A stretch of DNA of 64,000 nt, taken from contig JAFAER010000001.1 in assembly GCA_023423895.1 (NCBI GenBank), positions 59,603 through 123,602 on the forward strand. Direction: 5' to 3'. The position numbers and the translations under genes were made by a program. The notes under the pieces were generated by a model. It was not told the origin of the DNA. It did no database searches and saw only the letters and a program-made list of their open reading frames with translations. The DNA comes from Pseudomonadota bacterium. Lineage in GTDB: Bacteria; Myxococcota_A; Polyangia; Polyangiales; Polyangiaceae. Positions 59,727 to 64,000 of this stretch are shown here, piece after piece (the stretch's first letter is position 1; every line of letters begins with the position of its first letter).

Positions 59727-60194
59727 TCAGGGCACGATGCGCACGGTCAGGACGAGCACACCGCCCTGATACGAGAAGCCGCCCACGTTGAAAGGCTTGT
59801 TCGGGTCCGCGGTGATGTCGGCGAGCTTCGTGAAGCCCGAAGAGCCGTCGGCAGGGCTGATGGAGGCCGTGACCTTGAACCGGCTCCCCACCTTCGCGGT
59901 ATGGAGGAGCTGGAACGTGCGCCCGTTCGGCAGCGGCGTCGTGCTCGCCTGGTTGAGGCTGAGCGGCAGAGTCTTCTTCTCCACCAGCTTCAAGCAGTCG
60001 TAGCCGAGCGCCGGCGGGGTGTCCCCGATCTGCGGATCGACGCTCTTCTTGTCGCACTTGGTCGCGTGGATGACCATCACCTCGGCCTTCGGCGGCGCAT
60101 CCGCACTGGCCTCGGGAACGCGCGCGATGAAGGCTGCGCCGACGGCGAGCGCGCCGACCAGTAGCCGGCGGCGATCGAGAAAAGCTTGGCTCAT
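59727..60194 (-). CDS. Exported protein of unknown function in the ECF operon
   Basis: The 155-residue protein has a Tat/Sec-like signal (DRRRLLVGALAVGAAFIARV, ending EASADA). The mature domain is beta-rich with a Cys pair (HATKCDKKS, LGYDCLKLV). It starts one base after the anti-sigma stop, with GAGG about 10 bases upstream. The operon order sigma, anti-sigma, exported protein suggests that it is part of an envelope-stress response. No named family was recognised. Confidence 0.72.
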   Translation of the reverse strand: MSQAFLDRRRLLVGALAVGAAFIARVPEASADAPPKAEVMVIHATKCDKKSVDPQIGDTPPALGYDCLKLVEKKTLPLSLNQASTTPLPNGRTFQLLHTAKVGSRFKVTASISPADGSSGFTKLADITADPNKPFNVGGFSYQGGVLVLTVRIVP

Positions 60195-60196
60195 GA

Positions 60197-60817
60197 TCAC
60201 TTTCCTCCCGATTCGTCGACCCACACGACGACGCTCGTCACCGACGGGCTGCTCTCGTTCGCAAGATAGAACACTCGCACCGAGTCGCCTGCCGTTTCGA
60301 CGAGGTCGACGTCCACGCCCGGCTCCGCGCTCCCGTTGGGCGCGGGATCCGTCTGCGGGATCGGTGCGCGGGCGAGCGGTGCATCTTCCTTCGTCCGCGT
60401 CATCACGAACACGGATGCAGCCAGCGCGAGCGCCGCGGCGATCGCCGCGCCCACTTTGAGGTTCTTCTGGCTTCTCGCCTGCGCCTTCACGTCCACCTGG
60501 CGCTGCGCGGCCTTTTGCGCGCGCGCCGCGTCGAGCGAGACGACCGAAGCGCTCCCGTCCTTCTTCTCGTCCTTCTTCACCGCCGCCATGACAGCGTCGG
60601 CGATGTCGATGGACGAAACGGCCTTGGCATCGGCGGAGCCCGCGTGGCCCGTCTTCACGAGGTCACCGAGGCCGGCGATCTCGTTCGCGAAGCGAATTGC
60701 GTCGATGTCGGTGGCAAGCCACCCTTCGACTTCGGCGAGCTCGGGGCCTTCGAGCTCTCCGTCGGCATACGCCATCAACTTGAGCATGCGGCTCTCGGAA
60801 AGGGTCTTGGCACTCAT
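60197..60817 (-). CDS. Membrane-bound anti-sigma factor
   Basis: The 206-residue protein begins with a helical anti-sigma-like domain (LMAYADGELEGPELAEVEGW). It has one membrane segment (about 123-140, VGAAIAAALALAASVFVM) and a short periplasmic part. It lacks the zinc-binding HxxxCxxC motif but has the same layout. Its ATG overlaps the stop of the sigma-factor gene by four bases (ATGA). It is expected to hold the neighbouring ECF sigma factor at the membrane. Confidence 0.8.
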   Translation of the reverse strand: MSAKTLSESRMLKLMAYADGELEGPELAEVEGWLATDIDAIRFANEIAGLGDLVKTGHAGSADAKAVSSIDIADAVMAAVKKDEKKDGSASVVSLDAARAQKAAQRQVDVKAQARSQKNLKVGAAIAAALALAASVFVMTRTKEDAPLARAPIPQTDPAPNGSAEPGVDVDLVETAGDSVRVFYLANESSPSVTSVVVWVDESGGK

Positions 60818-61671
60818 GCCTCACCTCCGCTGCCTTCTGCGGGCTCGCGTTCGGACTCGGGGATACGGCCGATCTGCTCCTCGTAGCAATCGGCGAGGGC
60901 CTTCTGGAGCTTCTGGCGGGCGTGGAAGAGGCGGCTCATGATCGTCCCTTTCGAGACTCCCATGGCCGTGGCCATCTCTTCGTAACTGAGCCCTTCAATC
61001 TCTCGCATGACGATGACGCCGCGGTGGTAAGGCGGCAGCGCATCGAGCGCTGCCTGGAGGCGACCGGCGATCTCTCGCCGTCGGACGACGTCGACCGGGT
61101 CGGATCCGTCGACGCGGCTGAGCAGGGGGAACTCGGCTTCCTGAGATTCATCGCTCTCGAATCGAGCTTCGTCGATGTCTGCAAGCTGACGACCCGGCTT
61201 GCGGATGAGGTCGATGCTGAGATTCGTGATGATGCGATAGAGCCAGGTGAAGAAGCTCGAGCCTCCCTGGAAGCTATTGAGTCCCCGATAGACCCGAAGG
61301 AACGCGTCTTGGACAAGCTCGCGGGCGTCGTTCTCGTCGCGGACGAGGGAAAGTGCGATCGCGAACGCGCGTCTCTGGTGACGTTCGACGAGCTGCCGGA
61401 AAGCAGCGACGTCACCTTCTTGCGCCCTCGCGATGAGAACACGATCTTCCTCCGCTTCTCGTATCCGTGCCTGCTTCGCGTTGGACGCGTTCGAAACCCT
61501 CAGATTCAAAGTGTTCGATGGAGGCGGGACAGTCCCCGGTGGTCGCACCAGACGCGCATCGAGCTCCTTGGAGCTGGGCGCTTCTTCGGGCACATCGCCG
61601 CCGCTCGCCTCCAGCGCCTCGGGAGCGTCGCTTGCCTTCGAAGGCTTCGGGTCGGGGCGGGCGACGGCCAT
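60814..61671 (-). CDS. ECF-type RNA polymerase sigma factor
   Basis: The 285-residue protein has a non-conserved N-terminal part of about 65 residues, then sigma region 2 (LVQDAFLRVYRGLNSFQGGS and FFTWLYRIITNLSIDLIRKP) and sigma region 4 (LPPYHRGVIVMREIEGLSYE and MGVSKGTIMSRLFHARQKL). This is the RpoE/SigW-like class. The anti-sigma factor follows directly. The N-terminal extension is longer than usual; ATG 61671 is the first Met of the frame. An inverted repeat AGCCT-ATAC-AGGCT lies 11-24 bases upstream of the start. Confidence 0.92.
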   Translation of the reverse strand: MAVARPDPKPSKASDAPEALEASGGDVPEEAPSSKELDARLVRPPGTVPPPSNTLNLRVSNASNAKQARIREAEEDRVLIARAQEGDVAAFRQLVERHQRRAFAIALSLVRDENDARELVQDAFLRVYRGLNSFQGGSSFFTWLYRIITNLSIDLIRKPGRQLADIDEARFESDESQEAEFPLLSRVDGSDPVDVVRRREIAGRLQAALDALPPYHRGVIVMREIEGLSYEEMATAMGVSKGTIMSRLFHARQKLQKALADCYEEQIGRIPESEREPAEGSGGEA

Positions 61672-61841
61672 TCGCGCACTTAGCCTATACAGGCTCGAGC
61701 CGGAGGGCTAGCCGCTGCCGAACGCTCGAGGTGTATCCAGGACTCTGGCCACGTGGATCGCGGAAAGCCACCCCTACGCCGCGGCTCCACACCTTTTTGA
61801 ATGTCGGAGCGGCCCCGCCAGTCTGAGTGAGCTTGGTCTCA

Positions 61842-61861
61842 TCGCGTCGCGTCGCGTCGCG
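61842..61861. repeat. Four tandem copies of TCGCG
   Basis: The pentamer TCGCG is repeated four times in the 210-base gap between the ECF sigma gene and the HtrA gene. It lies just past the 3' end of htrA. No terminator was recognised there. Confidence 0.8.
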
Positions 61862-61881
61862 TCTGCGCGCGCACACGCGGC

Positions 61882-63192
61882 TCACCGGACGAAGGGGTCG
61901 TCTTCGGGATCGACGCGCGGCACAGCGCGCGGCCGCACCGTCTTCTTCGGCTCCTTGAGCTCGCCGAGCGTCAGGGGCAGGTCGAACGTCGTTCCTTGCC
62001 GGATCACGCGGACGACGACGTTCTTGCCGACCCCTGCCGTGCTCGCCTTCCACTGCAGAAGCGAGCTGCGCTCGATCGGCTGACCGTCGAAGGCGACGAT
62101 GAGGTCGCCGACCTCGAGCTTGGCCCTGTCCGCGGGGCCGCCCGGCTCGACGCGCTCGACGACGGCGCCCTTCTCGTCCGTGAGCTTCAGCTCGCGGCGA
62201 TCGTCCGGGGTCAGCTCACGCGCATCGCGAATGCTGATTCCCATCGCGCTGCGGGTGAGGTGCCCCTCGTGGAGCAGCGTCGGCAGGATCTGCTTCACCA
62301 TGTTGATCGGGATCGCGAAGCCGATGCCTTGCGCGCCGCCTCCGCGGATCGCCGTGTTCATGCCGACGACCTCACCTTTCAGATTGAGGAGCGGCCCGCC
62401 GGAGTTGCCCGGATTGATCGACGCATCCGTCTGGATGAAGCTGTAATAGCCGCTCGGATCGAGCGGTACGTCGTCACGCCCGCGGCCCTTGGCGCTGACG
62501 ATGCCGGCGCTGACGGTGTGATTGAGGCCGAACGGGTTTCCGATCGCGACGACCCAGTCGCCGACCTCGAGACCGTCGGAGTCTCCGAGCGCGATGGCGG
62601 GCAGGTCTTTCGCGTCCTGCACCTTGATGACGGCGATGTCCGTCCGAGGGTCCCGTCCGGCGACCTTCGCAGGCAGACGCCGTTCGTCGGAGAGCTGGAC
62701 GAGGATCTCGTCAGCGCCCTCGATCACGTGGTTGTTCGTGACGATGACGCCGTCCTTCTGGACGATGAAGCCGGTGCCGAGGCCCTTCGCCGTCCGCCCG
62801 ACGCGCCGGCCACGGGAAAAGAAGCTTCGCTCCTCCTCCTCGCCGAGCGTGTAGATCGTCACGACGCTCGGGTCGGCGCTCTTCGCCACGGGCGCGAAGC
62901 TGAGAGGGCCCGTCTTCACCTCCGGGATCGCACCCGGGAGCGGCGCCGGAGTCGCGTTCGTCAGCGTCGGTGCGGCTCCAGCAGGAGAGCCGGAAGCGGC
63001 CGTCGTGACCGGCACGGCCCCGGGCGGGAGCCCCGGGTCCGTGTCCTTCGCTGCCTTGTTCCGACCACACCCGGTCGAGAGGACGGGCATGAGAACCGTG
63101 AACGCGGTGACGAGGATGGTCTTCGACTGCAACGAGCACCTCACGCGGGGTTCGGTCGATTGGATGACCGAATGCCCCGTCGTGTTCCCCAT
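61882..63192 (-). CDS. HtrA/DegP-like serine protease lipoprotein
   Basis: The 436-residue protein has a lipoprotein signal (lipobox LSTGC, Cys42) and a trypsin-like protease domain with the triad His155 (TNNHVIEG), Asp185 (DIAVIKV) and Ser264 (GNSGGPLLN). One C-terminal PDZ domain follows (VVERVEPGGPADRAKLEVGD). HtrA proteases remove misfolded envelope proteins. Only one PDZ domain is present. GTG 63144 would give a shorter, cleaner signal peptide; ATG 63192 is the longest start. Proximity to the ECF sigma operon fits envelope stress, but they are separate units. Confidence 0.92.
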   Translation of the reverse strand: MGNTTGHSVIQSTEPRVRCSLQSKTILVTAFTVLMPVLSTGCGRNKAAKDTDPGLPPGAVPVTTAASGSPAGAAPTLTNATPAPLPGAIPEVKTGPLSFAPVAKSADPSVVTIYTLGEEEERSFFSRGRRVGRTAKGLGTGFIVQKDGVIVTNNHVIEGADEILVQLSDERRLPAKVAGRDPRTDIAVIKVQDAKDLPAIALGDSDGLEVGDWVVAIGNPFGLNHTVSAGIVSAKGRGRDDVPLDPSGYYSFIQTDASINPGNSGGPLLNLKGEVVGMNTAIRGGGAQGIGFAIPINMVKQILPTLLHEGHLTRSAMGISIRDARELTPDDRRELKLTDEKGAVVERVEPGGPADRAKLEVGDLIVAFDGQPIERSSLLQWKASTAGVGKNVVVRVIRQGTTFDLPLTLGELKEPKKTVRPRAVPRVDPEDDPFVR

Positions 63193-63237
63193 GCTGCCGA
63201 AACACGCATAGGGAGCTCTGCAAGGTGCTCGGTCCGG

Positions 63238-63546
63238 CTATTTCGGAGCGGCCGCCTTCGAGCGCTCCATGTAACGCATCCTAAGATCGAAGAGCACCTG
63301 CGCAAGGAGACGCTCCTCGTCGCCGGTGAGGTTGCCCTTCGTCTTCTCCTCGAGCAAACCGAGCAGGTCGATGTTCTGTTTCGCGAGCGGAAGGTTCGCT
63401 TCCACTTTGTTCGTGTCCGGGTGCGGCGCCTCTCCGAGGTGCATCAAGGCGGAGTGACTGAGCGACAAGATGAACGTCGCAAAGTCGATCGACGGCAGCG
63501 TCCCGCCCTCCTCGAGGCTCTCGTCGCCCTCACCCTCGGCGCTCAC
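63238..63546 (-). CDS. DUF1844 protein
   Basis: The 102-residue protein fits the small DUF1844 family: LPSIDFATFILSLSHSALMH, HLGEAPHPDTNKVEANLPLA (the family's LGE.p.P.t......l..Ak..Id.L..L) and KTKGNLTGDEERLLAQVLFD. Its function is unknown. It overlaps the gene at 63543-63986 by four bases, so they are co-transcribed. Confidence 0.85.
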   Translation of the reverse strand: MSAEGEGDESLEEGGTLPSIDFATFILSLSHSALMHLGEAPHPDTNKVEANLPLAKQNIDLLGLLEEKTKGNLTGDEERLLAQVLFDLRMRYMERSKAAAPK

Positions 63547-63986
63547 GACGGCTGCCCCTCGCCTTGCGGGGACTGCGATACATCCGAGCCATCCGAGCTC
63601 TCCGACGCTGCACCGGTTTCCGGGGCCGCAGGCTCCTCGACCGGCGCGGCGGGCGCGGGCTCGGGTGCGACGGCGATCGGCGCCGGCTCCGGTGCCGCGA
63701 CGGCGACCGGCTCTTCCGACACCTCGTCCTCGTCCTCGTCCTCGCCTTCGTCGGCGACGTCTTCGTCGGCGAACGAGGCCGCAGACGACGCCTCGGGCTC
63801 TGCGACGACGGGCTGCTGCGCAAGCGCCGGCTGCGCCGTTCCGAACGGCTCCGCCTGATCGGCAACGTCCGGAAGGTTCGCGAGATACTTCTCGAGATCC
63901 TTGTCGGTGAGCGCACCCGACTTGAGATTGCGCTCACGCACGCGCACGTCCATGGTCCAGGGGTTCTGGTTCGTCTTCTGCGTCAT
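63543..63986 (-). CDS. Acidic protein of unknown function upstream of the DUF1844 gene
   Basis: The 147-residue protein has a short N-terminal domain with NPWTMDVRVRERNLKSGALT and DKDLEKYLANLPDVADQAEP. The long acidic Asp/Glu, Pro and Ala tail is predicted to be disordered. There is no signal peptide or membrane segment. It is the first gene of the pair with the DUF1844 gene (ATGA overlap), and its start lies at the right end of the window. The function is unknown. Confidence 0.7.
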   Translation of the reverse strand: MTQKTNQNPWTMDVRVRERNLKSGALTDKDLEKYLANLPDVADQAEPFGTAQPALAQQPVVAEPEASSAASFADEDVADEGEDEDEDEVSEEPVAVAAPEPAPIAVAPEPAPAAPVEEPAAPETGAASESSDGSDVSQSPQGEGQPS

Positions 63987-64000
63987 CGGGGCTTCCTCAG

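Overview
The window reads as a chromosomal segment of a high-GC, Gram-negative, flagellated myxobacterium-like organism. The placement in Myxococcota, probably Polyangia, is an inference. It rests on a MYXO-CTERM-like sorting tail, two Hanks-type kinases (one fused to an AAA/TPR module), Cys-rich Asp/Ser-rich lipoproteins, thrombospondin type 3 repeats, and the flagellar gene set with P and L rings, which implies an outer membrane. No rRNA, tRNA, CRISPR array or insertion sequence was recognised.

Layout. (1) 1-2744: the end of a chemotaxis cluster: 3' end of cheR, a CheX-like gene, cheY, an unknown gene, and a receiver-HDOD gene whose phosphoacceptor Asp is Ala. (2) 2745-4172: 1.4 kb of repeat-rich DNA without a credible gene. 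(3) 4173-15563, minus strand: a tightly overlapping flagellar operon in transcription order flgB-flgC-fliE-fliF-fliG-fliH-fliI-fliJ-fliK-flgD-flgE-fliL-fliM. It stops abruptly after fliM: no fliN, fliPQR, flhBA or flagellin gene is here. (4) 15655-18419, plus strand: flbD-motA-motB, then two small secreted proteins. (5) 18507-32474: a non-flagellar block separating the two flagellar operons: an RTX-repeat lipoprotein, two paralogous PPC-like lipoproteins about 10 kb apart, and between them a minus-strand set (kinase-AAA-TPR protein, giant flavoprotein with an acetoacetate-decarboxylase-like tail, sigma-54 activator, PAS-LuxR regulator). (6) 32699-39606, plus strand: flgG-flgA-flgH-flgI-flgJ-flgM-flgN-flgK-flgL and a second flgN-like gene. 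This completes rod, rings, hook-filament junction and anti-sigma-28. (7) 39627-51000: a second kinase, a MYXO-CTERM protein, holA, a FliB-type flagellin lysine methylase, ribA, a TSP3-repeat envelope protein, a HEAT-repeat protein and xseB. (8) 51112-53886: a flavoprotein and a pyruvyl transferase in one operon. (9) 53908-58467: a stress/redox-flavoured group (CBS pair, HPF-like protein, a LysR-Rnk fusion, a HiPIP-like protein, a hemerythrin, a GST). (10) 58570-63986, minus strand: an SH3 protein, an ECF sigma/anti-sigma/secreted-protein operon, an HtrA protease lipoprotein and a DUF1844 pair.

Together the two flagellar operons build rod, MS ring, C-ring (FliG/FliM), stator, hook and export ATPase complex. 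The export gate, FliN and filament must be encoded elsewhere. The most unusual items are the in-frame LysR-Rnk fusion, a possible TTG-started leader peptide overlapping the flgG start, the flgN-like duplication around flgK-flgL, and the repeat-rich DNA where the fliM operon ends.
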